DNA of 64,000 nucleotides, from positions 24,003,036 to 24,067,035 of the forward strand of contig OY759273.1 of assembly GCA_963662155.1 (NCBI GenBank). The letters are read 5' to 3'. The DNA comes from Lamellibrachia columna. Taxonomy: Eukaryota > Annelida > Polychaeta > Sabellida > Siboglinidae. The first letter of the stretch is position 1. Each line of letters begins with the position of its first letter. Below are positions 12,942-24,930 of this stretch, one piece after another. The notes under the pieces were generated by a model, which saw nothing but the letters and a program-made list of their open reading frames with translations, made no database searches and had not been told where the DNA came from. The position numbers and the translations under genes were made by a program.

Positions 12942-13062
12942 ATGGCGTGGCTGAATTCAGCGCGGTTTATCGGCGTGTATCTGTCCGCGTTCTCGGCCAC
13001 GTTGTGTCAAAGCTACATCCGGGAGCACGACTCCTCGCACTGGGAACACAGTAGACTTCTGT
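12942..13062 (+). CDS. Candidate first coding exon (unrecognised protein)
   Basis: An ATG at 12942 opens a frame of 40 codons plus one base that stops exactly at a strong donor, CTGT|GTAAGT, at 13063. The peptide begins MAWLNSARFIGVYLSAFSAT and continues LCQSYIREHDSSHWEHSRLL. The stretch from Phe9 to about Cys22 is hydrophobic and could be a signal peptide or anchor. A CpG-rich upstream region would fit a 5' UTR. I found no second exon with a convincing matching phase, and I do not recognise the family. Whether it belongs to the gene at 38.7-44.7 kb cannot be decided from sequence. It could be a chance open frame beside a chance GTAAGT. Confidence 0.35.
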
Positions 13063-13120
13063 GTAAGTTCGTTAGCATTGTCAACACTGCGCACTAACCT
13101 ACACACCAGACATGGGGCGG

Positions 13121-13270
13121 TTGATCTACTATGTTAAATAGTTAAGTTAGTTAAACTTGGATTATTTCCCATTAAGTTAACGTTAAGTTAACATTAACTT
13201 GACTTAACTAAGTAACGCTTGAAGCTTAGCTTAACTTAACTGGTAGTGAAATTAACTTATTAACTTCAAT
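13121..13270. repeat. TTAAGTTA-rich low-complexity region
   Basis: Many overlapping copies of gttaagtta, ttaacttaac and related strings occur in both orientations, so the region has strong local self-complementarity. Confidence 0.7.
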
Positions 13271-13332
13271 TAGTGTTCAACATTTTTTTATAGAGTAATT
13301 AGATTAATGTCATCCACATGTTCAGACACGGG

Positions 13333-13500
13333 TGAAGGGACATTAGCTCAGTGGGTAACACTTGGAGTTTATAGGATGTGCAGCCGGTCAACTATTTTAC
13401 AGGATAAAAGAGGGTAAAACAGTTAAAAGTGCTCTAATTATTATTATTATTATTATTAAAACAGTTGACCGTCTGCACATCCTATAAACTCCAGATTTAC
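13333..13500. repeat. Foldback repeat with 30-bp arms and TTA core
   Basis: The left arm 13363-13392 (ggagtttataggatgtgcag...) and right arm 13463-13492 are inverted copies with one mismatch. The 70-bp loop holds a TTA/ATT run. Just upstream is ttagctcagtgggtaacac, which resembles a tRNA A-box region, so this may be a SINE relic that has folded back. Confidence 0.6.
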
Positions 13501-13654
13501 ATGTAGTGTAGGTCAACGTAATCATTAACATAACTAGTTAACTTTCAAAATAAAAGTGAACCTAACGTTTATACGTACCAGCACATTTACATTCACTGCT
13601 CACTCCTGCAAGACAGCTCAGACAGCTTCTATCATCTAGTTCTAATCTACTTTT

Positions 13655-13905
13655 TGTTCCCAGTGTTAAGACAAACGTCGAGTGGAACTCACTCTATCTG
13701 TTAGTGTTAAGTCTGTAGGAAATGTAACTACATTTCGCAGTAAACTAAAAACTCATCTGTTTAAACTTGCTTATCCTGCACAGCTCCCCAGCGTATCAAT
13801 CCAACTGTTTACAACTGGAACTGCTTATCGATTATGAACTGCTTAACTCCGTTTGTTTTGGTGCGCTGCCGAGCTTGGGTCTCCCGAGGATTTCAACGCA
13901 ATAGA
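13655..13905 (+). mobile_element. L2-like LINE, 3' end fragment
   Basis: One frame reads VEWNSLYLL, then a FRSKLKTHLFKLAYP-like C-terminus, which matches the end of the L2-like protein at 51.8-53.0 kb. It is followed by a 3' UTR whose layout (cgctgccgag... caatagaagta) parallels the end of that copy. It is 5'-truncated and not functional. Confidence 0.7.
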
Positions 13906-14005
13906 AGTATTTTATATATTAGCATATTACATCATATACACATATCACGTTGACCTTGGCCGCGAAGATTCCTCCGGTGAGTAAGTTAGAGCGACTGGGA
14001 CTATC

Positions 14006-14149
<144 letters not shown>

Positions 14150-14424
14150 CTAATGGCGTGCCGGGTAATCGAAACGTATGTGATGTCATAGGGTAGGGGC
14201 AAGGAGTCCCCTTAGGGGGAAATCGTATGCGGAAAAGAATCCGGTCGGTAAATATCGTCTATGTGCTATGAATGATCTAGTTCATTAGGTACATTCTGTG
14301 TGTTGAAATTGTTGACGTAACTAGTCTCTGAAAAAAAGTTTTAGCCGTTTTAGTGGAAGTTCCTGTGGTGGGGCAAGAAACCCACGAATTTTTATCACTC
14401 TACGTTGCCCCAGTTCACCCAGCA

Positions 14425-14600
14425 GTATAGCTAAGTACCTGGCTATAGACAGACTAAGACGGTAATTGATATATGTGAACGAGCCGTCTTTGCGCTGTAA
14501 TTGCAGCTTGGCTGAATGCTTCCCAGAGAAGTTGGTGTTGGGATAAACAAGACTGTCATGATGCAGGACTGCTTTGTATGGGCCTAAGGGTGGACTACCA
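14425..14600 (+). repeat. Dispersed element B, copy 3
   Basis: It shares agtacctggctatagacaga, the tgtaattgcagcttggctga block and ttcccagagaagttgg with the other B copies. The TATAAAAA end is not preserved. Confidence 0.55.
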
Positions 14601-15588
14601 CGCTATGCAATAATTTACCTTTACCAATACATGTTACCCATTTTATAATTAGATTCAAACATAGGCCACCTGACATTCCGTGATATTACAATCTCTCCAA
14701 AAAAACATTTAACCCGACGCCTTATGTGATAGACTCAATATAGTGCATACAAAACCTATGTTTAAGGTTTTTCATCTCATTTATGTTATTTTTGAAACAC
14801 CCCGTCAACTCGGTTACTACGCCAGAACGGCCGCTCGGCGAGAAACTCGTGAGCGAAACGTGAAACTCGGCGGCTATATCGGGACACCAATACTGAATGT
14901 GGTGGCCTAGTCTAGTTATCCCTGGTTGTATACCATCTCTTATCAATGCTTTCCCGACGCGTTTATCGCCGAACAGATTTGCCCGGAAGTCGACTATCCA
15001 ACGCGAGCATGTCACGGCCGGGAAGTGCTCTTATATCAACGGCAGTGATAACGCAGGACATGTCGTTTACCGGACATTCCAACATTCCGCCATGTCTTAC
15101 TATTGCAATGCGAGACGCGATAAGGCACGTATCGAATCGAGTACTCTGTCCATGAACTAGAATTCTTGCCCAATTGCGAATATGGAAGAACGCAGTATTG
15201 CTGTATTGAGATGTCGGGTTCTGTTATAAGAATACGACTAGAGACGTGTGCGTGATTACTGAACGGGGGTCGATGGAGGTTGAAGGAAGTGACTTCTGTA
15301 AGTGTGATCGAAGAGCCACGGTCCAATCATCACAACTGCTCTATCGAATGTATCATTGTACTTCAATTACACACCGTAACAGCATCCACGCATCAGCAGT
15401 GATGTCTGTTTATGTCACCCATGTAGCATTAGGCCTATAACTACGTCACATGTCAAGTCACCCATGTCAAGTCACCCATGTAGCATTAGGCCTATAGCAA
15501 ACGTTGCCTCTTACACCACAATGGCCGATACAAACATATGCTATTTTTTAATGGAAATAAACAACGTTTCATTCAGAGGTTATAACAG
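14601..15588. other. No recognised gene
   Basis: Only small duplications were seen, for example gtcaagtcacccatgtagca-type phrases between 15415 and 15495. No exon could be supported. Confidence 0.5.
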
Positions 15589-15589
15589 T

Positions 15590-15748
15590 GTCACCAGTGG
15601 ATGATATACCAGGAACGATACATACATCACCATTGTTATAATGTCACCAGTGGATGGTATACCAGGAACGATTCAAATATCACCATTGTTATAATAATGT
15701 CACCAGTGGATGGCATACCAGGAACGATACAAATATCACCATTGGTTC
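15590..15748. repeat. 53-56-bp tandem repeat, 3 copies
   Basis: Units begin gtcaccagtggatg at 15590, 15643 and 15699, and each includes ataccaggaacgat and atatcaccattg-like phrases. Confidence 0.93.
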
Positions 15749-15858
15749 ACACGGGTGCGCAATATCTGTTTGTTTGTGAATTCACCCTCAGTTTATCGTA
15801 CGGATGACGAGACTACGTCACATGTCAAGTACTCCGTCCCGTGGACGCCTAAAATAAG

Positions 15859-16227
<369 letters not shown>

Positions 16228-16668
16228 TTCAAAACGAGCGAAACAAAGTTTTAATGACGTCGTTGTTTTAGCGTTTCACTTGTGTCGAATAATTTTTAAA
16301 TGCACAGCTGAAATGATATGTTAGGTTTCTCAATGTATTGCTAAGATGTCATAACACATCTACGTCAACATCTACGGACACAATCTGTCCTTAAATATCT
16401 CGATCATCGTGATTTGTTTTACTGGACGTATTATGTTAATGTATCGTTATACACAAAGCATGATACACAATAACTCATTTGTCACGTGATGTTATACTGC
16501 GTGTTAGGTGTTGACGATGCAGACCATAAAGTATGCCTGTTATCTCTTGAAGGGCCCCGGTGAGAGGAGGACGTTTGTTCGCGCGCATGTTATCCCGTTT
16601 CGGGAACCAGTTGCTTAGCAACGGTCGGATAAGCAAAGGGCGTGTAAATCAGACTGTTTCTAGACAGA
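16228..16668. other. No recognised gene
   Basis: Unrecognised sequence. A 70-codon open frame from 16560 mostly translates the 24-bp array that follows and has no recognisable domain. Confidence 0.5.
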
Positions 16669-16671
16669 TCG

Positions 16672-16773
16672 GGCCGTACGGACAGGCGTTGTGGCCGACG
16701 TACGGACAGGCGTTGTGGCCGACGTACGGACAGGCGTTGTGGCCGACGTACGGACAGGCGTTTTGGCCGACTT
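16672..16773. repeat. 24-bp minisatellite, 4 copies
   Basis: The unit is cgtacggacaggcgttgtgg + ccga. The last copy has a tttt variant. Confidence 0.93.
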
Positions 16774-17029
16774 AACGGTGTCTTCACTACTTAGTAGTCA
16801 ACGAAACTTTTAATGCAATCGATATATTTTTCAGTAGATTATTTATTTTCTGTTTGCTCGCTGCATCATCGTTGTCATTTCCGATGCATTTATTTCACCC
16901 AGTTTCATTTCTTGGATGACATATCTGGTATAGATGTACAGGTCTGCCTCGTACCAACAAACTACCAGAACAATTAGCAAAGCTATTGAAGTCTTATGAC
17001 AAAACAGTGCACTGCAAACCAATAGACAC

Positions 17030-17545
17030 GGCGTGGGGTAGACACCCTTCAGTCACTGTTGGTACACCCAACAGACAAGACGGCAGAGGAGGCAGCGTGG
17101 GGTAAACACTCTTCTGTCACTGTTAGTACACCCAACAGACAAGACGGCAGAGGAGGCGGTGTGGGGTAAATACCCTTCTGTCACTGTTGGTACACCCAAC
17201 AGACAAGACGGCAGAGGAGGCAGCGTGGGGTAAACACTCTTCTGTCACTGTTGGTACACCCAACAGACAAGACGGCAGAGGAGGCAGCGTGGGGTAAACA
17301 CTCTTCTGTCACTGTTGGTACACCCAACAGACAAGACGGCAGAGGAGGCAGCGTGGGGTAAACACTCTTCTGTCACTGTTGGTACACCCAACAGACAAGA
17401 AGGCAGAGGAGGCGGCGTGGGGTAGACACCCTTCTGTCACTGTTGGTACACCCAACAGACAAGACGGCAGAGGAGGCGGCGTGGGGTAGACACCCTTCTG
17501 TCACTGTTGGTACACCCAACATGCAAGACGACAAAGGAGGGGTCG
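17030..17545. repeat. 64-bp minisatellite, about 8 copies
   Basis: Units start acacccaacagacaagac at 17064, 17128 and so on, with a steady 64-bp period, and include ggcagaggaggc, gtggggta and cttctgtcactgttggt. The array abuts the 3' end of the minus-strand L2-like relic. Its origin is not identified. Confidence 0.93.
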
Positions 17546-17589
17546 TGGGGTAATCGGCTACATTGCGTATATGTATGCAATACATTCGT

Positions 17590-18552
17590 AAATGTAAATG
17601 TTTATTAATTTCTATAGCACCGTATCTATACAATGGTATTCTGTGGTGCTGTACAGTAAAATAAATGGTACAGTAAAATAAATGGTATAGTAAAATACCA
17701 AAACAGTAGACACAAATTCCATAACACAAATGGTTATAAAAAGTGAAGCTATTTAAATGACTAAAAGTAATAACTTAGTTATAAATGGTATGCTAAGCTA
17801 AAATAGTGAATCTTCAATTTACTCTTAAAAACACCGACATCGTCGCTACTACGCACATCTTCTTGTTTGGAATTCCATAGTTTAGGTGCAGCCACTTTAA
17901 AGCGCGATCCCCAGAGTTTCCTCTTTGTTCGTGGTACATTGAGTGTCAGAGTTTCATGAGATATCAGCCCATAATGGACGTTTCTACCGCCAGATACTGT
18001 GGACCACGACCATTTAGTGCATTAAAAGTCAGGAAGCATATCTTGTATTTAATGCGAAACTGAACTGGCATCCAATGAAATCGTTTGAGTGTAGGAGTTA
18101 TGTGGTCATATTTACCAACTCTACACAAAACTTTGGCCGTTGTGTTTTGCATCATCTGTCATTTCTTTATTATGTATTTTAGCAAACTGATCAGCGATGC
18201 ATTGAGGTAGTCAATGTAGCCGTGGACCAAAGCATGGATGAGTTTTTCTGCACTTTGATGATAAAGATACCTTCTGGCCTTTCCGAAATTATGCAGTTGT
18301 GCATAAGCTGCCTGACATTTGAATTTGATATGTTGTTCATGGACATGGGCTTATCGAAATAAGCACCCAAATTTCACACACAATCTGACGCATGTACTAC
18401 ATTGCCCCTGATTACCTATTAAGACGTGTTGGTGCATTTTGCGAGTTGTTGTGGACCGATTAGGATGTACTCGGTCTTGGAATCATTTATTTTCAGTTGC
18501 TCTGCATCCAGCTGCTGATATTACTGATGCACCGTTCCATAGACTCACAGTC
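17590..18552 (-). mobile_element. L2-like LINE relic, C-terminal part (minus strand)
   Basis: Read on the minus strand: ISSWMQSN just after the array (18.5 kb), then LKRFHWMPVQFRIKYKI (about 18100), then a VPRTKRKLWGSRFKVAAPKL segment followed by WNS (about 17900-17870), and a FKSKLKIH-like end, all hallmarks of the L2/CR1 RT C-terminus. The 3' end near 17590-17640 has the gcaccgtatctatacaatgg motif (inverted), resembling an L2 3' tail. Stops and frameshifts show it is dead. It continues upstream of the 42-bp array as the next LINE part. Confidence 0.8.
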
Positions 18553-20449
18553 ACTATCCATAGAATCAGGGTGGAAACTACAGTACACTTGCTGGCCATC
18601 CAAAGAATCAGGGTGGAAACTACAGTATACTTGATGGCCATCCATAGAATCAGGGTGGAAACTACAGTATACTTGCTGGCCATCCAAAGAATCAGGGTGG
18701 AAACTACAGTATACTTGCTGGCCATCCAAAGAATCAGGGTGGAAACTACAGTATACTTGATGGCCATCCAAAGAATCAGGGTGGAAACTACAGTATACTT
18801 GCTGGCCATCCAAAGAATCAGGGTGGAAACTACAGTATACTTGATGGCCATCCAAAGAATCAGGGTGGAAACTACAGTATACTTGCTGGCCATCCAAAGA
18901 ATCAGGGTGGAAACTACAGTATACTTGATGGCCATCCAAAGAATCAGGGTGGAAACTACAGTATACTTGATGGCCATCCATAGAATCAGGGTGGAAACTA
19001 CAGTATACTTGATGGCCATCCATAGAATCAGGGTGGAAACTACAGTATACTTGCTGGCCATCCAAAGAATCAGGGTGGAAACTACAGTATACTTGATGGC
19101 CATCCAAAGAATCAGGGTGGAAACTACAGTATACTTGATGGCCATCCAAAGAATCAGGGTGGAAACTACAGTATACTTGATGGCCATCCATAGAATCAGG
19201 GTGGAAACTACAGTATACTTGCTGGCCATCCAAAGAATCAGGGTGGAAACTACAGTATACTTGATGGCCATCCAAAGAATCAGGGTGGAAACTACAGTAT
19301 ACTTGATGGCCATCCAAAGAATCAGGGTGGAAACTACAGTATACTTGCTGGCCATCCAAAGAATCAGGGTGGAAACTACAGTATACTTGCTGGCCATCCA
19401 AAGAATCAGGGTGGAAACTACAGTATACTTGATGGCCATCCAAAGAATCAGGGTGGAAACTACAGTATACTTGCTGGCCATCCAAAGAATCAGGGTGGAA
19501 ACTACAGTATACTTGCTGGCCATCCAAAGAATCAGGGTGGAAACTACAGTATACTTGATGGCCATCCAAAGAATCAGGGTGGAAACTACAGTATACTTGA
19601 TGGCCATCCAAAGAATCAGGGTGGAAACTACAGTATACTTGCTGGCCATCCAAAGAATCAGGGTGGAAACTACAGTATACTTGCTGGCCATCCATAGAAT
19701 CAGGGTGGAAACTACAGTATACTTGATGGCCATCCAAAGAATCAGGGTGGAAACTACAGTATACTTGATGGCCATCCATAGAATCAGGGTGGAAACTACA
19801 GTATAATTGATGGCCATCCAAAGAATCAGGGTGGAAACTACAGTATACTTGATGGCCATCCAAAGAATCAGGGTGGAAACTACAGTATACTTGATGGCCA
19901 TCCATAGAATCAGGGTGGAAACTACAGTATACTTGATGGCCATCCAAAGAATCAGGGTGGAAACTACAGTATACTTGATGGCCATCCAAAGAATCAGGGT
20001 GGAAACTACAGTATACTTGATGACCATCCAAAGAATCAGGGTGGAAACTACAGTATACTTGATGGCCATCCAAAGAATCAGGGTGGAAACTACAGTATAC
20101 TTGATGGCCATCCAAAGAATCAGGGTGGAAACTACAGTATACTTGATGGCCATCCATAGAATCAGGGTGGAAACTACAGTATACTTGATGGCCATCCATA
20201 GAATCAGGGTGGAAACTACAGTATACTTGATGGCCATCCAAAGAATCAGGGTGGAAACTACAGTATACTTGATGACCATCCAAAGAATCAGGGTGGAAAC
20301 TACAGTATACTTGATGACCATCCAAAGAATCAGGGTGGAAACTACAGTATACTTGATGGCCATCCAAAGAATCAGGGTGGAAACTACAGTATACTTGATG
20401 GCCATCCAAAGAATCAGGGTGGAAACTACAGTATACTTGATGACCATCC
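18553..20449 (-). repeat. 42-bp (14-codon) array inside LINE reverse transcriptase, about 45 copies
   Basis: On the minus strand each unit encodes DGHQVYCSFHPDSL (or ...SM; GQQ for GHQ in some). The array is entered from RT sequence reading LLYVYADGHQVYCSFHPDS and left into MDSDCESMERCISNISSWMQ. Those flanks fit a single LINE RT chain, so the unit is a duplication of the residues just after the catalytic YADD box. The second Asp of YADD is Gly here. Units vary mainly by L/M and H/Q codons and a few GAC/GCC changes. Since 42 is a multiple of 3, every frame stays open: the minus frame runs 735 codons and another 679, and on the plus strand 455. None should be taken as a host protein. Confidence 0.95.
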
Positions 20450-21640
20450 GCGTAGACATACAACAGTTTCCCGTGTTGATTAATGACATAGAAAACGAGG
20501 CTACAGTACTCCCTGAATTCAACAGGACCTAGGCATGATCCTTGCGGTACTCCCTGGTCAAGGTCAAACTGGTCAGACACCGTACCATTGATAGTAATAC
20601 GCTGTGATATTGACTGCAGACAGGAGGAGAACCAATTTAGTGCGGTGTCTGATACTCCAAAAGTGCAATTCATGATATTAAACAAAATGTCATGGTCCAC
20701 GGTATCAAAAGCAAATCAATTAAAACCAGTTGTGTTACCTTCTGTTGGTCCATGTTTAAAGGAATGTCCGACTGAACCTTAACAAGAGCAGTTTCGGTAG
20801 AATGCCCTGCTCTATAAGCAGACTGACAAAGTGGCAATGGAAATCTACATTCTAAGTTACGACAAAGTTGGTTTATTATTGGAGATTTGACACAGCGCGA
20901 TAGTTTTTCGGATTCACATCCATTCCTGCTTTTCTAAGCATCGGCAGTACAAATGCAGTTTTCATTCATGTGGAAATTCCCCAGTGGCAATAGAGCGACT
21001 GATGATGTGCGTGATGAGTGGCAATAGAGCGATTGATGATGTGCGTGAGGAGTGGCAGTAATTCCTCAATACACTCCTTGACCAGCTCGGTTGGCATAGA
21101 GTCAAGAGCACAGCTGGTAGTCTTAGATTTTATAACCAACTTGCGCACATCATCCTCGGATACCAACGCAAAAGTATCTAAGTTATCACACACCCTCTCT
21201 AGGTGGTATACAGGGTGGTTCGGTAACACCAATATTCATCCGAATAGCATCTATTTTATCATAAAAAATTACCAAATTCGTTGACAAGGTTTTCCACAGA
21301 ATGATGTTGATGCAATAGATTACTCTGCTTCTTATCACACAGGATGTTGATTAGGACAAATAATTTCTTTGAATCACCCTTCCGAGATTAAGTGAGAAAG
21401 GTGGCAGGGTCGTTTGCTAGTCAGTGTACTGACGTATGTGCCCAGCGCGAAGGAATGGCAGCAAAGTGTTATGGTTGTCTTATCCAGCCTCCAGATCTTT
21501 TCAGCGTTTTGTCTTTGCGACTTTAGTGTTTTGAGTTTATCATCGAACCAAGGCACGATTGGCCTCACTACAGTAGTCTTGGATTTGATGAATTCGTGTG
21601 CAACATTTGCGGAAGTCTAACTGTGGCCTGACCTTTATAA
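20450..21640 (-). mobile_element. L2-like LINE relic, linker and RT N-terminal part (minus strand)
   Basis: Going 5' to 3' on the minus strand: IVPWFDDKLKTLKSQRQNAE (about 21550, the linker between endonuclease and RT), ALDSMPTELVKECIEELLPL (about 21100, RT motif 0/1 region), DTVDHDILFN (about 20690), then VPQGSCLGPVEF (about 20530) and YADG at the array edge. Frameshifts and stops separate these blocks. A 35-bp direct duplication at 20984-21050 (gtggcaatagagcga...) further damages it. With 17590-18552 it forms one element interrupted by the array. Confidence 0.85.
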
Positions 21641-21984
21641 TTCCATCGATTGAAACCTCCTCCCCAGGAGCTCCTTCCCCAGGAGCTCCCACCAGTCGTC
21701 CCCAGCTTGTAGCACATGACGTTATTCGCCGATGAAGGCAGAGTGAGTCGGCCGAAAGATTCGGAGAATACAAAGAAGTTTCTTGAGAGGTAAATAACCT
21801 GCCGAAACAGGTGTTTAGTTTCTCGATAAAAAGCCTTAGTCAGCCAGGTAAACACAACGGTTCTACGTATAAAGTGCACACGTTGGGCCCACTATAGGCA
21901 TTCCAATACAACTGCTGTTGTCGATGCATTCCGTTTGCCACAATTAAGGTTTCAGTGGAGATGACGTCACTATAGTACAAACGT
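21641..21984. other. Unrecognised sequence with short duplication
   Basis: Contains a duplicated ccaggagctcc phrase (about 21664-21690). A stretch with gtcggccgaaagattcggag and ctgccgaaacaggtg resembles 3' ends of some retroelements, but no family can be named. The motif aagtctaactgtggcctgac (21613) recurs, with small changes, inverted at 36330 and directly at 57268. Confidence 0.4.
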
Positions 21985-22215
21985 ATGTTGAAACCAACAT
22001 TGAAGACTGACCTTCGAAACGTCATACTGACAACATGTTGTCCAGTGCGTGACCTCTCGGACATACGAAACATCAAAGAGAATTCGTATTGCTAATTGAC
22101 GAGAATATCTACGCGGACTGCTAGCCACTGGTGTCCACTGCGTAAATACGACGGAGGCCTTTGATGTACTCAAATCCCACCTGCTTTTCAACTGTTGTTG
22201 ATACATTCACATTGC
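21985..22215 (+). repeat. Dispersed element E, copy 1
   Basis: It shares, with changes, a cattgaagactgacctt block, a cgaattgc...cgagaa block and a ctagccac block with 25436-25605. The TTCGAAACGTCAT phrase is of a kind seen at ends of Penelope-like elements, but no PLE protein is present, so this class is only a suggestion. Confidence 0.45.
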
Positions 22216-22258
22216 TACATTTAAGGCTATTGCGGTGATGGACGTATCCGCAGTACTA

Positions 22259-22890
22259 CAGTCATGACTCGTTTATCCGTTCTTCGATAATCCGGTTTTT
22301 AAGTAATCCGCATGCTTTATACAAAAAATCTCGATACTTTGTACATTGCTTCATTGGTCTGTTTTTCATGTTTCCGTTTCAGCATACCGTTTGTGGACCA
22401 GCTGGCCGGACGACACTGCAGGTCTAGTAGGAATCATTTAACCGGCTTGTTTGATCACTCATCACTTCAAACGTCAGACGCACGAAATCAGACAGTTAAC
22501 GGTTTCTTGTTTACTTATACATCACAGCTACATTGTTTCATTGTTTGTTCTTTGTTCGACGTCCTGTCAGTTACTGGAGATCGCTTTGTTCAATGACCTG
22601 TCAGTTACTGGAGATCACTTTGTTCAAGGTCCTGTCGGTTAGTGGAGATCACTTTGTTCAAAGTCCTGTCAGTAACTGGAGATCACTTTGTTCGAGGTCC
22701 TGTCAGTTACTGGAGATCACTTTGTTCACGGTCCTGTTAGTTAATGGAGATCACTTTGTTCAAGGTCCCGTCACTTACTGGAGATCAATTTGTTCAAGAT
22801 CCTGTCAGTTAATGAAGATCACTTTGTTCAAGGTCCTGTCAGTTACTGAAAAAAGTCGATATAATCATAAAGCAATGCAAATGTTATGAT
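22259..22890 (+). mobile_element. pogo/Tigger-like DNA element relic with 34-bp array
   Basis: The left end CAGTCATGACTCGTTTATCC is preceded by TA, as expected for a Tc1/mariner-superfamily (pogo-like) terminus. The same end, inverted and also next to TA, bounds the related copy at 46400-46715. Internal sequence is shared (ttccgtttc.gca.ccgtttt, ccagctg, cactcatca.ttcaaacgtcaga-like). From 22563 a 34-bp unit (cctgtcagttactggagatc...) is repeated about 8 times; the other copy has one unit. No transposase frame is left and a right terminal inverted repeat was not found. Confidence 0.65.
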
Positions 22891-22984
22891 ACGTTTATAT
22901 ACGTTTATAACCGATAGTAATAGCATTGACGAAAATAGGATGTTTCACCAATCCGAAGACTTTTTTAATAAACGAGGCATGCTT

Positions 22985-24930
22985 GTACATATAATAATAA
23001 CAATATGAATTTATATAGCGACTAAATCCACTTAAAATAAAATGCTCTCGGGCGCTTTACATAAAATTGCATTATTTAAATATGTATTTGCCGTTCACGT
23101 AACACAGGCGTTATGTGTTCGCGCTTGCGTGTCCGTGTGATCAGGCGTTCAATTAGTCCAGGCGATATGTTACCAGTGCCTGTATCATAATCTTGCAGGC
23201 ATCGTCAGTGATGTATTGCCTGACTTAGCCAGTGTTTCGGATATGGTAGAAACATGATTTCGATATTGTGTTAACCTGTTTCTGCATGGTCAACCCTCTG
23301 TCCAGTGTAACACAGAGATTTCTCTCGAATAGTACCGCGTTAATTTGTCTGCCTCCGATCGTGAGGGACACGTTGCTCATCTTGGATAGTTGGTGCTTCG
23401 ATTATGATACAATCTGTTCACCTTTTTCCTCGATTCAGTTGTAGCATATTCCTGCTCCAATATCCGTCACACACGCTTCAATGACCGCCGATCCATCGCC
23501 ACAGTTCTCGCCGCCAGGCTTGGTGGAGAAATATATTTGTGTGTCGTCTGCATAGCAATGGTAGTTAAAATTAATAATGTTTTACTATGTCACCGATTGG
23601 CTGGATGTACATGCAGTAAAAGTCGGGACCAGCACCGATCCTTGTCGGACGCCGCAACATAGATGTGCTTCAGCCGACGTTCCATTGCCGACCGACACCC
23701 ATTGTGTTCTACCGCTGATGTATGACCGCATCCAATCCAGGGCTTCAGTAGTAACACCAAATGAATGTCGAAAACGCGTGCGCATTATGTCATGGTCGAT
23801 GACGTCAAATGCACTTGACAGATCTAGCATGATCAATACCACTACACGCTTCTGCGATGTCATTCTGGACTCTTAATAAATATGTCTCAGTGGAGTGGTT
23901 AGTTCTGTATGCTGCCTGATTAATATAGCGTAGATTGTTGAAGTTCAGACGGTCTTTCAAACAATTACTTTCTCGAGAAACTTCGACACGTACGGTAGGT
24001 TGGAGACAGGCCGGTGATTGTTCAGCTCTTCCTTGTCGAGACCCGGCCTGTTAAGCAATGGCTTGACGACTGCTCGTTTTAAATACTCCAGTATCACCGA
24101 CGTAGCCAATGATTTGTGGATTATGGCTGTAATTAACGGCACGACATTGTCAAGGCACTGCCTCAAAAGCCAGGGGGAATCGGGTCAAAATCACGTGACT
24201 TGTTGGGCGCATTTGTGATGATTCGCTTCACGTCGTCGTGGGGAGCAGGCGAAAACTTCTCAAGCGGGATTCCGTCAAACTTTACGTCAGTGTCCAACAC
24301 AGTTTTGCGTGGGTTGTCGACATCGATGCTGCTTCGCATAGTAGCAACTTTTGTAATGTAAAAGTCACTGAAAGTGTTCGCCAACTGTTCCGCCGATGCA
24401 AAAGTTGGTAATATTACGTGTCTCGTATTTCCCACCAGATGCCTCATTGTCTTTGGCCTTTGCAACAGTCTTTAATTTTTGCAGAAAAGAAATGTTTCTT
24501 CGCACTGATCAGTAGCTTGCTGACTGCATAGCACTGTTCTGTGAATAACAGCCGATGAACAGTATGTTTTTTCGCCACCACAACCTTTCTATTTTCTGCG
24601 CCTTTTTAGCCAGCCTCAGATCATGTAAATACCGTTGAGCGTTCGGCCTCAATATTACCAGCTTTTTTTACAAGGGAGCGTGTTGGTCAGCAACAGATTC
24701 AACTCCTGTAGCGTATGCGTGTCTAAGTTCATCGTGCGGGTTGTCAGTGTTGTTCAAGATGGGTGCTAGATCCTTGATAAATTTCGGTATGCAAAACTAT
24801 CTGGCTTCGTTAAGTTGACTCTAAAATATACAGCCAGATGGTCGGCTTTCGGGTCTTCAAGTCTTGGCTGAGAAACGGTTGGCGACCCGATCAAAAGTGG
24901 ACTAATGTCCCGGGTGATTACCGCATCGAA
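22985..24930 (-). mobile_element. L2/CR1-type LINE relic, RT part (minus strand)
   Basis: On the minus strand: DAVITRDISPLLIGSPTVSQ with DHLAVYF (endonuclease end, about 24900-24830); a linker with RYLHDLRLAKKAQKIERLWW (about 24600); NKSRDFDPIPPGF and VVPLITAIIHKSLATSVILE (about 24200-24080); NNHRPVSNLPYVSKFLEKVI (about 24000); LDLSSAFDVIDHDIMRT (about 23830); RQGSVLVPTF (about 23630); YADDTQIYF (about 23550); SKSCFYHIR (about 23250). It stops near 22985 with a gcgcccgagagcattttat 3' end and an ATT-rich tail. It has stops and frameshifts. It is longer at the 5' side than the 17.6-21.6 kb copy and shows the intact YADD box missing there. Confidence 0.85.

Noticed and set aside
13333..13362. 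tRNA gene (ttagctcagtgggtaacac)
   Set aside because: Only the A-box-like part is present; no B box, acceptor stem or anticodon arm could be paired.
18553..20449. CRISPR-like array
   Set aside because: The units are contiguous with no unique spacers, derive from LINE coding sequence and lie in a eukaryotic context. The same applies to the 44-, 46-, 56- and 64-bp arrays.
18439..20700. Very long open frames on both strands (up to 735 codons) that look like repeat proteins
   Set aside because: They are translations of a 42-bp array inside a LINE relic; openness on both strands follows from a stop-free unit whose length is a multiple of 3.
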